From Bacillota bacterium (lineage in GTDB: Bacteria; Bacillota; Clostridia; Acetivibrionales; DTU013), in NCBI GenBank assembly GCA_023426125.1, contig JAFABI010000109.1, forward strand, positions 91,307 through 155,306: a stretch of DNA of 64,000 bases, given 5' to 3'. The notes under the pieces are model-generated. The model saw only the letters and a program-made list of their open reading frames with translations, did not search any database and was not told the DNA's origin. A program made the position numbers and the translations under genes. Of this stretch, positions 18,376-25,588 are shown one piece after another. How positions within the stretch are numbered: position 1 is the first letter of the stretch; the number at the start of each line of letters is the position of its first letter.

Positions 18376-18920
18376 AAAACTTCCTCCTTCCTGTCTGTCT
18401 GCAATGCTTCCCTTAACATTAACCTGGCTCTGTAAAGCCTGTTCTTTATTATGGTCATGGGTTCGTTCAACACCCGCGTCATTTCTTCATAAGATAGTCC
18501 GTTCTGGTGAAACAGGACCACCGGGACCTTGTATTTTTCGGGCAAGGCTTCGATTGCCCGCCGTATCCTTTCACTTCGTTCCCGGTTTATATATTTTGTT
18601 TCGGGTGTGTCATTCCCTGATGGGACATCCCCTATCTCTTCTATCGGCACGGAATCCAGCTTCTTTTTTCGAAGTATGTCAAGGCAGAGGTTGGTCGTTA
18701 TCCTCACCGCCCATGTTGAAAATTTGAATTCCGGATTGTAGCGGCTCAAGGCTTTGTATATTCGGATGAAAACCTCCTGGGAGACGTCGTTGACCTCTTC
18801 CTTGTCGCTTATCATATTATATACAACACTATATACCAATTTCTTGTATCTTGTAACTAGCTCTTCAAAATACTGCTGTTCTCCTGCCAGACATTTCTGA
18901 ATCAACTCATAGTCTGACAT
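18372..18920 (-). CDS. ECF-subfamily RNA polymerase sigma factor
   Basis: Sigma-70 family protein of about 182 residues, SigW-like. Region 2 is EELVTRYKKLVYSVVYNMISDKEEVNDVSQEVFIRIYKAL...FKFSTWAVRITTNLCLDILRK; region 4 is RRAIEALPEKYKVPVVLFHQNGLSYEEMTRVLNEPMTIIKNRLYRARLMLRE. ATG 18920 (MSDYELI) is the likely start; a TTG two codons earlier (18926) has a GGTGGTGAT motif upstream and cannot be excluded. It heads the operon with its anti-sigma factor and the bactofilin-like protein. The long repeat-filled gap upstream suggests its promoter lies in 18927-18960. Confidence 0.93.
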   Translation of the reverse strand: MSDYELIQKCLAGEQQYFEELVTRYKKLVYSVVYNMISDKEEVNDVSQEVFIRIYKALSRYNPEFKFSTWAVRITTNLCLDILRKKKLDSVPIEEIGDVPSGNDTPETKYINRERSERIRRAIEALPEKYKVPVVLFHQNGLSYEEMTRVLNEPMTIIKNRLYRARLMLREALQTDRKEEVL

Positions 18921-18956
18921 TTCCAACCGGATATCACCACCTGGCTGTTAATAATC

Positions 18957-19150
18957 GTTCTATTTCCAATGGGGGCATGCCCCCATACCCCCTCGCTGCG
19001 GGCGAAATGAATTCGCCCTGCGCTACACTTCGTGCGCCACGCCTTTACGTGGCGTTTGAACAACGTCTGTTGGGGATTCCAAGCCACCTCTGACAGCTTT
19101 TTCAATCGGTAACCCCCTCCTAAGAGGAGGGGGACTGTGACGTTGTTCTA
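18957..19150. repeat. Dispersed palindrome-rich element, copy A
   Basis: Non-coding block of about 190 bases that recurs at 45196-45444 with about 90 percent identity outside one insertion. It is built from stacked small palindromes: GGGGGCATGCCCCC, GGGCGAAATGAATTCGCCC, GCGCCACG with CGTGGCG, CCCCCTCCTAAGAGGAGGGGG, and GAACAACGTC near the middle pairing with GACGTTGTTC at the end. It is flanked by GTTCTA at both ends, whereas copy B is flanked by GTTCAA at both ends, which hints at a target duplication. It may be a non-autonomous mobile element or a structured RNA. Confidence 0.75.
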
Positions 19151-19230
19151 TTTCATGTGTACATAATTATTATACTCCTATGTAGGAAGAATGTCTTATT
19201 TCTTTTTAAAAATGTACCCATTTGACGCTA

Positions 19231-19328
19231 AGTACTGGTGCAAATATAACTTCCCGTATAGGTTTCGGAAAATGCAGTCCATTACGGCCGTCATTTTCCG
19301 AAAAACGGGAAGTAATATTTGCAGTACT
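19231..19328 (-). terminator. Large imperfect hairpin downstream of rimI
   Basis: Outer arms 19231-19257 and 19305-19328 share AGTACT...GCAAATAT-ACTTCCCGT with one mismatch and a 3-base bulge. An inner pair, TTTCGGAAAATG with CATTTTCCGAAA, continues the stem. It starts right after the rimI stop on the minus strand. It resembles other ACTTCC...GGAAGT hairpins at 22318-22427 and 45333-45382 and may be a repeat family doing duty as a transcription end. Confidence 0.6.
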
Positions 19329-19329
19329 C

Positions 19330-19785
19330 CTAAAGTACGAGGTTCTCCCGCCACATGATCAACGCGTCCTCATTGTTATCAGCATAATAAGCCTTCCTGA
19401 ATCCGCCTTCCACAAATTTGAATTTGCGGTACAGGTTCTGGGCAGGGAGGTTGCTTTTTCTGACCTCCAGCGTCATACTGCCTATCCCCGAATTCCTTGC
19501 ATGGCTTATGAGATTTTCCAGAAGGGCGCTCCCGATCCCACTCTGCCTGAATTCAGGATGAACGGCAACATTGGTGATATGCCCTTCATCACATACCTGC
19601 CACATACCGGCATAGCCTGCGATTCTTCCGTCAATCCGGGCGCACAAATAATAAGCGAAGGTATTCCCTGTGACTTCATCCACTATGGACTGCCTGGACC
19701 ACGGGATTTTGAAGCTTAAGTTTTCAATGACCATAATTTCATCGATATGCTCGCTGCCGGCCTTAATAATTTCTATCCTGCTCAT
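19330..19785 (-). CDS. rimI: Ribosomal protein S18-alanine N-acetyltransferase
   Basis: GNAT enzyme of 151 residues that acetylates the N-terminus of ribosomal protein S18. Acetyl-CoA loop: VHPEFRQSGIGSALLENLISHA; late conserved segment: NSGIGSMTLEVRKSNLPAQNLYRKFKFVEGGFRKAYYADNNEDALIMWR, which is diagnostic for RimI. The ATG at 19785 follows GGAGGAAAG and overlaps the tsaB stop by four bases. The order tsaE-tsaB-rimI is conserved across Firmicutes. Confidence 0.95.
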   Translation of the reverse strand: MSRIEIIKAGSEHIDEIMVIENLSFKIPWSRQSIVDEVTGNTFAYYLCARIDGRIAGYAGMWQVCDEGHITNVAVHPEFRQSGIGSALLENLISHARNSGIGSMTLEVRKSNLPAQNLYRKFKFVEGGFRKAYYADNNEDALIMWRENLVL

Positions 19786-20504
19786 CTTTCCTCCGGCATA
19801 TTTTCCAGGCCCTTCTTTTCCAATTCCCTCTCGGCCTGGGATTTTCTCAAATAGAAGGGAACCATGTCAAAACAGCTCTCCAGCTTTCCTTCCGCCGCCT
19901 TTTGCATTGCAAGCTGCGCTACCGTCGACGCTCTTTGCTGCAGCAGGTATTGCGGCGGAAAATGGCACCGCGGGCCTAGCTCGCTTTTTAAATAATCCAG
20001 GTGCAGCAGGACCCCATCGCCTACAAACAGCACATCGCTGTTTTTGCCCTTGATGATCCGGACAAGATCCTGTACGGGCACTCCCATGTACTCGGTAATA
20101 TTCGCCTGCATCCCTTTCTCAAGTTTGTACAAAGCGGTATAAACCTGATCGTTCCTGGCATCCATCATGGGGCAAACCAATGCTTCGGTATTGGGTACGT
20201 TGTATGCCAGGGCATCCAGTGCCGGTATGCTTACAACAGGCTTTTTTGCGGCAAAAGCCATGGCCTTTATGGTAGTAATCCCGATTCTTAAGCCCGTAAA
20301 TGAGCCGGGACCGCTGGATGCGGCATAAACATCGATATCCCCGGCGCACAGCCCAAGATTGTTCATAACGATATCGATCATGGGAACCAGCTTCTGGGAA
20401 TGGGTCTTTTTGTGATTCAGGATAAATTCCCCCAGCAGTTCCCTTTCATCCATGATTGCAATTGCAGCTACCGAAGAAGATGTGTCAACGGCCAGTATTT
20501 TCAT
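19782..20504 (-). CDS. tsaB: tRNA threonylcarbamoyladenosine biosynthesis protein TsaB
   Basis: Protein of 240 residues of the ASKHA/peptidase M22 fold. It is the scaffold partner of TsaD and TsaE in making t6A37 in tRNAs decoding ANN codons. The start is MKILAVDTSSSVAAIAIMDE; other signatures are HSQKLVPMIDIVMNNLGL, YAASSGPGSFTGLRIGITTIKAMAFA and VCPMMDARNDQVYTALY. The ATG at 20504 overlaps the end of tsaE by four bases. tsaD is not in this window. Confidence 0.96.
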   Translation of the reverse strand: MKILAVDTSSSVAAIAIMDERELLGEFILNHKKTHSQKLVPMIDIVMNNLGLCAGDIDVYAASSGPGSFTGLRIGITTIKAMAFAAKKPVVSIPALDALAYNVPNTEALVCPMMDARNDQVYTALYKLEKGMQANITEYMGVPVQDLVRIIKGKNSDVLFVGDGVLLHLDYLKSELGPRCHFPPQYLLQQRASTVAQLAMQKAAEGKLESCFDMVPFYLRKSQAERELEKKGLENMPEER

Positions 20505-20965
20505 ATGCCAAGCCTCCCTTCATACTGCGCATATCTGTCGCCGATCCATTGAAAGCTGAGCTTTCTGACATCCGGGCCTGCCTTGAAGTCCTTTTCTATT
20601 ACAACATTGATATATGCCCCGGGAAGAATATCCTTAATAAGCTCAGCCCACTCAATTACCACAATGCCGTTTCCTTCAACATATTCTTCAAAGCCTATTT
20701 CAAACATCTCCGAAGGGTCGGCGATCCTGTATACGTCAAAATGATAAAGAGGTACTTTACCTTCATATTCATTTAAAATGGTAAAAGTAGGGCTGGTGAT
20801 ATAGCCTTCGATTCCGAGGGCTGCAGCTATACCGCCTGTAAATGCCGTTTTCCCGGTTCCAAGCCCCCCTGTGAGGCAAACCACATCGCCCTTCTCCAAT
20901 ATGCTTCCCAATCTGTATCCCGCCTGAAAAGTCTCCTGGGCGGATTGTGTCACTATTTGCACCAT
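20501..20965 (-). CDS. tsaE: tRNA threonylcarbamoyladenosine biosynthesis ATPase TsaE
   Basis: P-loop ATPase of 154 residues that drives turnover of the TsaB-TsaD complex in t6A synthesis. Walker A GGLGTGKT (about 34-41) is followed by SPTFTILNEYEG, YHFDVYRIADPSEMFEIGFEEY and VVIEWAELI, all typical. The ATG at 20965 has AAGGAAATAG upstream. First gene of tsaE-tsaB-rimI. Confidence 0.96.
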   Translation of the reverse strand: MVQIVTQSAQETFQAGYRLGSILEKGDVVCLTGGLGTGKTAFTGGIAAALGIEGYITSPTFTILNEYEGKVPLYHFDVYRIADPSEMFEIGFEEYVEGNGIVVIEWAELIKDILPGAYINVVIEKDFKAGPDVRKLSFQWIGDRYAQYEGRLGI

Positions 20966-20984
20966 TTCACTATTTCCTTTTTAC

Positions 20985-21115
20985 TTGGGTGTGTCCCGGC
21001 CTGCTTTAGCGTCAAACGGGGACATTCCTTGACATCCGCCCGCCAATTTGGCAGATACTACCTTATAAACAGGCATTCCTTCGCAGAAGGCTTATTTGCT
21101 AAGAGGTGTGTCCCC
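20985..21115. repeat. GTGTGTCCC / GGGGACATTCC hairpin repeat region
   Basis: The 150-base gap between tsaE and the amidohydrolase carries GGGTGTGTCCCGG, GGGGACATTCC and the palindrome AAGAGGTG-TGTCCC-CTCACCTCTT (21098-21121), which runs into the amidohydrolase stop. The same words occur at 8252-8360. The last hairpin could act as a terminator. Confidence 0.6.
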
Positions 21116-22303
21116 TCACCTCTTATACACGACTCTGCCATTTATAATCGTATACAAGACCTTCGTCTTTAATTCCAGCGGCGCTCCGTCCAGAATGACC
21201 ATGTCCGCATCCTTGCCGGCCTCAAGGCTTCCCACCCTGTCTGAAATACCGGTAATTTCAGCCGCATTGACGGTTATTGCCTTTAAAGCCTCTTCCTCGT
21301 CCATGCCCTCCTTGACCGCCATTGCCGCACACAAGGGCAGATACTGAATAGGAGTACATGGATGGTCCGTCATGATCGCCACCTTGATCCCTGCTTTTGC
21401 CAGCTGGCCCGGGTTTTTAACACTCTGGTTCCTCAGTTCGATTTTCGAACGGTCTGTCAGTATAGGTCCCACGACGGCTGGAATTCCTTCCTCCAGCAGA
21501 AGATCGGTTATAAGATGACCTTCCGTACAGTGTTCGAGCGTAATTCCCACATTGAATTCCTTCGCTATCCGGATTGCCGTTAAAATATCATCCGCCCTGT
21601 GGGCATGGGCTTTAAGCGGTATTTCTCCCTTTAGCACCTTCATCAGGGCTTCCATTTTCATATCGTAATCCGGCTTGTCATTGTTTTCACTGTCCCTGGC
21701 ATAATCATCCAGCATCTGCTTATATTCACCGGCCTTCAAGAGGCTTTCCCTCAATATCGCCGCGGTGGCCATACGAGTCATCGGCGCCTGCCTTTTTTCA
21801 TGATAGACGGTCTTGGGGTTCTCTCCAAAAGCCACCTTCATAGCGACAGGCTCCTTCAGTATCATTTCTTCTATTCGCCTTCCATATGTCTTCAAAGCTG
21901 CAAACTGGCCGCCGATTACATTGGCGCTTCCGGGTCCGGTCACCACTGTGGTTATACCGCTTTCTCTGGCTTCGGTAAAGGCCCTGTCGGAATGATATAC
22001 TCCGTCAATAGCCCTTAATTGGGGCGTTACCGGATCCGTCTCCTCGTTTCCGTCGCTGCCTTCAAATCCCACGGCGTCTTCCCACATGCCTATATGGCAG
22101 TGGGCATCAATCATCCCGGGCATCACGCAGTTTCCGGATGCATCAATGACTTCGCAGTTGGGGCAATCGGCCCGCACCGCGGCTTCCATATCTCCTTCAG
22201 CTTCACCAAGCCTGATTATTTTCCCCTGGTCAGCCAGAATATATCCGTTTTCATAAACCCGGTCCGCCATGGTCAAAATCCTGGCATTCTTTATTAAAAG
22301 CAT
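21116..22303 (-). CDS. Amidohydrolase (imidazolonepropionase-like)
   Basis: Cytoplasmic amidohydrolase of 395 residues. The composite beta-sandwich ends (LLIKNARILTMADRVYENG at the start, AGKDADMVILDG...TIINGRVVYK at the end) embrace a TIM barrel with the metal ligands: HCH in MPGMIDAHCHIG, Lys in MKVAFGENPK, HAH in PLKAHAHRADD, His in TLEHCTEGH and Asp in IMTDHPCTPIQ. This is the clostridial group often named imidazolonepropionase-like, but no histidine-utilisation genes are near, so the substrate is open. The ATG at 22303 follows AAGGGGG. It seems to be a single-gene unit. Confidence 0.88.
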   Translation of the reverse strand: MLLIKNARILTMADRVYENGYILADQGKIIRLGEAEGDMEAAVRADCPNCEVIDASGNCVMPGMIDAHCHIGMWEDAVGFEGSDGNEETDPVTPQLRAIDGVYHSDRAFTEARESGITTVVTGPGSANVIGGQFAALKTYGRRIEEMILKEPVAMKVAFGENPKTVYHEKRQAPMTRMATAAILRESLLKAGEYKQMLDDYARDSENNDKPDYDMKMEALMKVLKGEIPLKAHAHRADDILTAIRIAKEFNVGITLEHCTEGHLITDLLLEEGIPAVVGPILTDRSKIELRNQSVKNPGQLAKAGIKVAIMTDHPCTPIQYLPLCAAMAVKEGMDEEEALKAITVNAAEITGISDRVGSLEAGKDADMVILDGAPLELKTKVLYTIINGRVVYKR

Positions 22304-22317
22304 AAGAACCCCCTTCT

Positions 22318-22427
22318 CTACTCAACGAAAACTTCCGTCCTGTCCTGTGGGCAGGATTCAAAAATGAGCTTCCACAGCCGATCATTTCCACAATAAAGTC
22401 CGAAAAAGGAAGTTTTCAGGAGCAGTA
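22318..22427. repeat. Imperfect ACTTCC/GGAAGT inverted repeat
   Basis: CTACTCAACGAAAACTTCC near 22318 can pair with GGAAGTTTTCAGGAGCAGTA ending at 22427, with a long interior. The wording resembles the hairpins at 19231-19328 and 45333-45382. It lies between rpsI and the amidohydrolase gene and holds no gene. Confidence 0.45.
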
Positions 22428-22432
22428 TAAAT

Positions 22433-22459
22433 AAGGAACGGCGATTCACCGTTCCTTTT
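22433..22459 (-). terminator. Transcription terminator of the rplM-rpsI operon
   Basis: AAGGAACGG-TGAAT-CGCCGTTCC on the minus strand forms a stable stem 52 bases after the rpsI stop, followed by TTATTTATA. This is a plausible intrinsic terminator for the ribosomal operon. Confidence 0.75.
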
Positions 22460-22511
22460 AAAAATCCTTTGTAATTTTCGGGACAAACCGTACCGATTGC
22501 CGTGTAGAATA

Positions 22512-22904
22512 TTATCTCTTTGAAAACTGGGGCGCTCTCCTTGCTTTCTTGAGACCGTATTTCTTTCTTTCCTTCATTCTCGGGTCTCTTGTAAGAAAAC
22601 CTGCCTTCTTCAACACGGTGCGCAGTTCTTCGTCAGCCTTGAGCAAGGCCCTTGCCATACCGTGCCTGATAGCGCCGGCCTGGCCTGTAAAGCCGCCGCC
22701 GACAACCTTGCATATGGCATCAAATTTTCCAATGGTGTCTGTAAGCACCATGGGCTGTTTGACAATTACCTTGAGGGTCTCAAGTCCGAAATAATCGTCC
22801 AGGCTTCTATCGTTAATGGTGACTTTTCCTTCTCCTGGAACAAGTCTGACTCTTGCGATCGATTTTTTCCTTCTACCGGTTCCGTAATATTGTACCTTCG
22901 CCAT
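22512..22904 (-). CDS. rpsI: 30S ribosomal protein S9
   Basis: S9, 130 residues, the usual length. It opens MAKVQYYGTGRRKKSIARVRLVPGEGKVTIN and ends in the conserved basic tail ERKKYGLKKARRAPQFSKR, which reaches the P-site tRNA. ATG 22904 is chosen because AAGGAGGAGCATAAAAAG precedes it; an in-frame codon at 22931 would overlap rplM and is not conserved. It follows rplM by 23 bases, the standard L13-S9 operon. Confidence 0.98.
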   Translation of the reverse strand: MAKVQYYGTGRRKKSIARVRLVPGEGKVTINDRSLDDYFGLETLKVIVKQPMVLTDTIGKFDAICKVVGGGFTGQAGAIRHGMARALLKADEELRTVLKKAGFLTRDPRMKERKKYGLKKARRAPQFSKR

Positions 22905-22927
22905 CTTTTTATGCTCCTCCTTCCGCC

Positions 22928-23362
22928 TCAAACATTAATTTCCAGCGTTTCCGGCTGCTGTGCCTGGTGCTCGTGTTCCGCACCCTTGTATACCTTGAGC
23001 TTCCTGTACATTGCGCGTCCAAGGCTGTTATGGGGAAGCATGCCTTTTATCGCAAGCTCTACAACCTTCTCAGGCTTTGTGGCCATAAACCGCCGGTAGG
23101 AAATCTCCTTCATGCCGCCGATCCAGCCGGAGTAATGCCTGTAGATCTTCTGATCAAGCTTGTTTCCTGTAAGAACCACTTTTTCAGCGTTTATAACGAT
23201 TACATGATCCCCTGTATCAACATGAGGTGTATACGTCGGTTTGTTCTTACCTCTTAAAATTTTGGCGACCTCGGATGCGAGCCTGCCTAAAGGCTTGCCT
23301 TCAGCGTCTACCACGTACCATTTTCTCTGAACTTCCTCGGCCTTTGCCATAAAAGTCTTCAT
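22928..23362 (-). CDS. rplM: 50S ribosomal protein L13
   Basis: L13, 144 residues. Conserved segments: RKWYVVDAEGKPLGRLAS, YTPHVDTGDHVIVINAEK, KIYRHYSGWIGGMKE and AIKGMLPHNSLGRAMYRKLKVYKG. The ATG at 23362 has GAGGAGGACAG upstream. First gene of the L13-S9 pair. The upstream 23363-23450 presumably carries the promoter; I could not recognise a specific leader structure. Confidence 0.98.
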   Translation of the reverse strand: MKTFMAKAEEVQRKWYVVDAEGKPLGRLASEVAKILRGKNKPTYTPHVDTGDHVIVINAEKVVLTGNKLDQKIYRHYSGWIGGMKEISYRRFMATKPEKVVELAIKGMLPHNSLGRAMYRKLKVYKGAEHEHQAQQPETLEINV

Positions 23363-23624
23363 GGATCAACTGTCCTCCTCAACTACTTTTACTACCTATA
23401 TCGTGCTTTTGACGATTGCTTCGTAATTCCTATCTTTTTCGATGCTTTATCATTCTAATACAGGTGATGTATATGTGTCAAGTACAATTTGCTAATTTTT
23501 TAATTTATCTCTCATTATCTCATATTTCCAGCCCAAATATGCACGTATCTCTCTATTAATCGTCCGCCATATCATTTTTTTACTAATCCTATGGATGCTG
23601 TAAAATTTTTATGGCGAAATGTTC

Positions 23625-23735
23625 TGTAGGGGCGTGTATTGCGCGTCCGCATGAAGTAACCTATGGCCATTAATACCATGCAGCCCTCCAGTGATTCTTG
23701 ATACCCTGGGAGGGCGGCCAATGGCCTCCCCTACA
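23625..23735. repeat. TGTAGGGGCG interspersed repeat, divergent copy
   Basis: It begins TGTAGGGGCGTGTATTGCGCGTCC and ends GGCGGCCAATGGCCTCCCCTACA, so the outer 8 bases are inverted. The middle is longer and different from the three close copies at 33284, 59681 and 61872. The rest of the 472-base gap between rplM and the MmcQ/YjbR gene is AT-rich and shows nothing else until the operator at 23771. Confidence 0.75.
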
Positions 23736-23770
23736 GATTTTCTATGCCATAATTCTTTTACAGCCCCAAC

Positions 23771-23813
23771 CATATGAACAGGACATACAGCTGTCCTGTT
23801 CATATGGTATAAT
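23771..23813 (+). promoter_or_regulatory. Operator palindrome and -10 box of the MmcQ/YjbR-WYL operon
   Basis: CATATGAACAGGACA (23771-23785) and its exact reverse complement (23792-23806) form a perfect 15-bp inverted repeat with a 6-base spacer (TACAGC), directly followed by TATAAT at 23808-23813. The palindrome covers the -35 region, so a bound protein would contact or exclude RNA polymerase. The WYL regulator encoded downstream is the obvious candidate. A second, looser copy with identical spacing lies after that gene at 25119. Confidence 0.85.
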
Positions 23814-23834
23814 AGGAGTTGGAGGTGGCTCCAT

Positions 23835-24218
23835 ATGACGAATGACGACATCAGCCGCTATTGTCTTGCAAAGCCCGGCGCATACGAGGATTTCCCCTTC
23901 GGAAAAATCCCTGTATGTTACAAGGTTTGTGGAAAACTGTTTCTGCAGCTCTATCCAATGGAGGGAAATCATAAGATCACAATCAGCTGCGAACCTATGC
24001 GGGCCGACTTCTATCGCGGGCAGTATCCCGGTGTTGTCGTACCCGGATACCATTGTCCAAACCGGATCAAACCGTATATGAACACAGTATATCTAAATAT
24101 GAATATAGAAGATTCCGTAATTTTCAAAATGATTGACCATTCGTACAAACGCGTGGCGGATAAACTGACGCGCCTTGAAAAAACCAGGATTACCGGGGTT
24201 ATGGAGGACAGCGTATGA
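23835..24218 (+). CDS. MmcQ/YjbR family protein
   Basis: Small protein of 127 residues of the MmcQ/YjbR (CyaY-like fold) family: CLAKPGAYEDFPFGKIPVCYKVCGKLFLQL, then KITISCEPMRADFYRGQYPGVVVPGYHCPNRIKPYMNTVYL, and a late SYKRVADKL. Members are called DNA-binding on structural grounds; the role is not established. The ATG at 23835 follows GGAGGTGGCTCCAT. The WYL regulator gene overlaps its end by four bases, a pairing seen in many Firmicutes. Expression should be set by the palindromic operator just upstream. Confidence 0.88.
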   Translation: MTNDDISRYCLAKPGAYEDFPFGKIPVCYKVCGKLFLQLYPMEGNHKITISCEPMRADFYRGQYPGVVVPGYHCPNRIKPYMNTVYLNMNIEDSVIFKMIDHSYKRVADKLTRLEKTRITGVMEDSV

Positions 24219-25120
24219 AGCTTGACCGTCTGCTGGGCATTTTGATAACATTACTCCAGAATGACCGTATATGCGCGCCGGCCCTTGCAGAAAAATTCGA
24301 AGTCAGCCGCCGCACCATCAACCGCGACATTGACGCCCTCTGCCAGGCAGGTATCCCCATTGTGACGCAGCAGGGCGGTAATGGCGGCATATCTATCGCT
24401 GAGGGGTACAGGCTTGACAAAAGTGTGCTTACCACAGACGAGCTTTCAAGCATCATCGCGGCACTCAAGGGGCTTGGCACAGTATCGGAAAAAGCACGCA
24501 TTGAACGGATGCTGGACAAGCTCTCGGCAAACAAAGATACTGTGGTATCCTTGCGTGAGAGCGTTATTATCGACCTGGCCTCCCATTACAAGGGCAGCCT
24601 GACCGGAAAAATCGAGATGATTAAGCAAGCCATCCAGGAAAGCAGGCTGATAGAGTTTGACTATTACTACGAAAAGGGCGAAAGCCACCGCCGCATCGAG
24701 CCGTATTTCATTGCATTTCAATGGACGGCGTGGTATGTGTTCGGTTTTTGTCTGGAACGGCAGGACTGGCGGCTTTTTAATCTGGCTCGCCTGTGGGACC
24801 TCAGACAGTGTGATGAAAGCTTTACGCCGCGTGAGATACCGCCCGAGAAGCGGGATTTCAACGCACGGCTCACCGATCACCTGAGGCTTGTTGCTCTGTT
24901 CGACCCATCGACAAAATATCATCTCATGGAAACCTACGGGCCGGATTGTTTCACCCAAACGGCCAACGGCAGGCTGCGCCTTGAAATCGGCTACACCAAC
25001 CGGGATTTTACAATGAACTGGCTGCTGGGCTTCGGCGACAAGGTCAAAGTCCTGGAGCCTGCCGATATGGTTGAGGAAATCCGCCGGATAGCAAAAAATA
25101 TTGTTGCAAGCTATGAATGA
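24215..25120 (+). CDS. YafY-type transcriptional regulator (HTH_11 plus WYL domain)
   Basis: Protein of 301 residues. N-terminal winged helix: KLDRLLGILITLLQNDRICAPALAEKFEVSRRTINRDIDALCQAGIPI. Central WYL domain with ligand-type residues: RLIEFDYYYEKGESHRRIEPYFIAFQWTAWYVFGFCLERQDWRLFNLARL. C-terminal WCX region. WYL domains bind nucleotides or single-stranded DNA and control sets of stress or DNA-related genes. The ATG at 24215 overlaps the preceding gene by four bases. It probably binds the perfect palindrome at its operon promoter and the related site just after its own stop. Confidence 0.92.
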   Translation: MKLDRLLGILITLLQNDRICAPALAEKFEVSRRTINRDIDALCQAGIPIVTQQGGNGGISIAEGYRLDKSVLTTDELSSIIAALKGLGTVSEKARIERMLDKLSANKDTVVSLRESVIIDLASHYKGSLTGKIEMIKQAIQESRLIEFDYYYEKGESHRRIEPYFIAFQWTAWYVFGFCLERQDWRLFNLARLWDLRQCDESFTPREIPPEKRDFNARLTDHLRLVALFDPSTKYHLMETYGPDCFTQTANGRLRLEIGYTNRDFTMNWLLGFGDKVKVLEPADMVEEIRRIAKNIVASYE

Positions 25121-25156
25121 ACAGGACATACCGTTGTCCGGTCCGGATGGTATACT
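25119..25156 (+). promoter_or_regulatory. Second copy of the WYL-operon operator and -10 box
   Basis: GAACAGGACATACCGTTGTCC followed by TATACT at 25151-25156 repeats the layout at 23771. From the end of GGACA to the start of the -10 box there are 22 bases in both. It begins within the stop region of the WYL gene and points at gene debris, so its original target is gone or was cut short. Confidence 0.7.
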
Positions 25157-25158
25157 GA

Positions 25159-25332
25159 AGCAAGCTGTATGCTTACTCCTACCTCGATCTCGAGCATGGC
25201 GACAAGCCACAGGGCACGAGGGTAGCAGCCTGCCGGAAATGGGCTGCGGAGAACAATAAGCAGGTGTGGGGTAATGTGCTTTTGACTTCGGCCGGATGGT
25301 TTAAGGATATTGACGGCAAGCTCTTCCCATGA
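25159..25332 (+). pseudogene. Headless open reading frame fragment after the second operator
   Basis: A 57-codon open frame without a start codon, reading SKLYAYSYLDLEHGDKPQG and ending VLLTSAGWFKDIDGKLFP before TGA at 25330. The residue pattern looks protein-like and it lies directly behind a promoter/operator. I do not recognise the family. It is probably the remnant of the gene that the second operator once controlled. Confidence 0.35.
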
Positions 25333-25560
25333 CGGCATGGACACCTGGGTCGATCCGCTTTTGGCCACGCTTAAGGAGGCTGCCGTTTCGGGCAGCTTCC
25401 CGCCGAAGGCCAGCTGCGCGGCAATCGTGCCCAGAAACGCGTCTCCGGTACCTTGCGTATTGACAACCTTTACCGGATACCCGGGAATATAGGCATGGCC
25501 TTTATCCGCATATTTATCGTTGGAATATTGTTCCGTATCAGACTTCTTATTTTCATATCG
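25300..25560 (-). pseudogene. C-terminal remnant of a PfkB-family sugar kinase
   Basis: The minus strand reads KKSDTEQYSNDKYADKG, then HAYIPGYPVKVVNTQGTGDAFLGTI, then AAQLAFGG and LPETAASLSVAKSGSTQVSMPSWEEL. NTQGTGDAF is the PfkB signature that carries the catalytic Asp (usually N-T-x-G-A-G-D-A-F), and the SVAKSGSTQVSMP end matches ribokinase C-termini. The N-terminal two thirds are missing. It overlaps the plus-strand fragment at 25159. The locus therefore once held a sugar kinase gene. Confidence 0.7.
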
Positions 25561-25588
25561 ATTTTAATGATAAATTATTCTAACAGCA

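Noticed and set aside
18957..19150. Group II intron or IS200-type end
   Set aside because: No reverse transcriptase or transposase gene adjoins either copy and I could not match domain V or known IS ends, so it is kept as an unnamed repeat.
23363..23450. L13 leader (autoregulatory RNA) before rplM
   Set aside because: Expected for this operon in some Firmicutes, but I could not recognise a conserved structure in the sequence.
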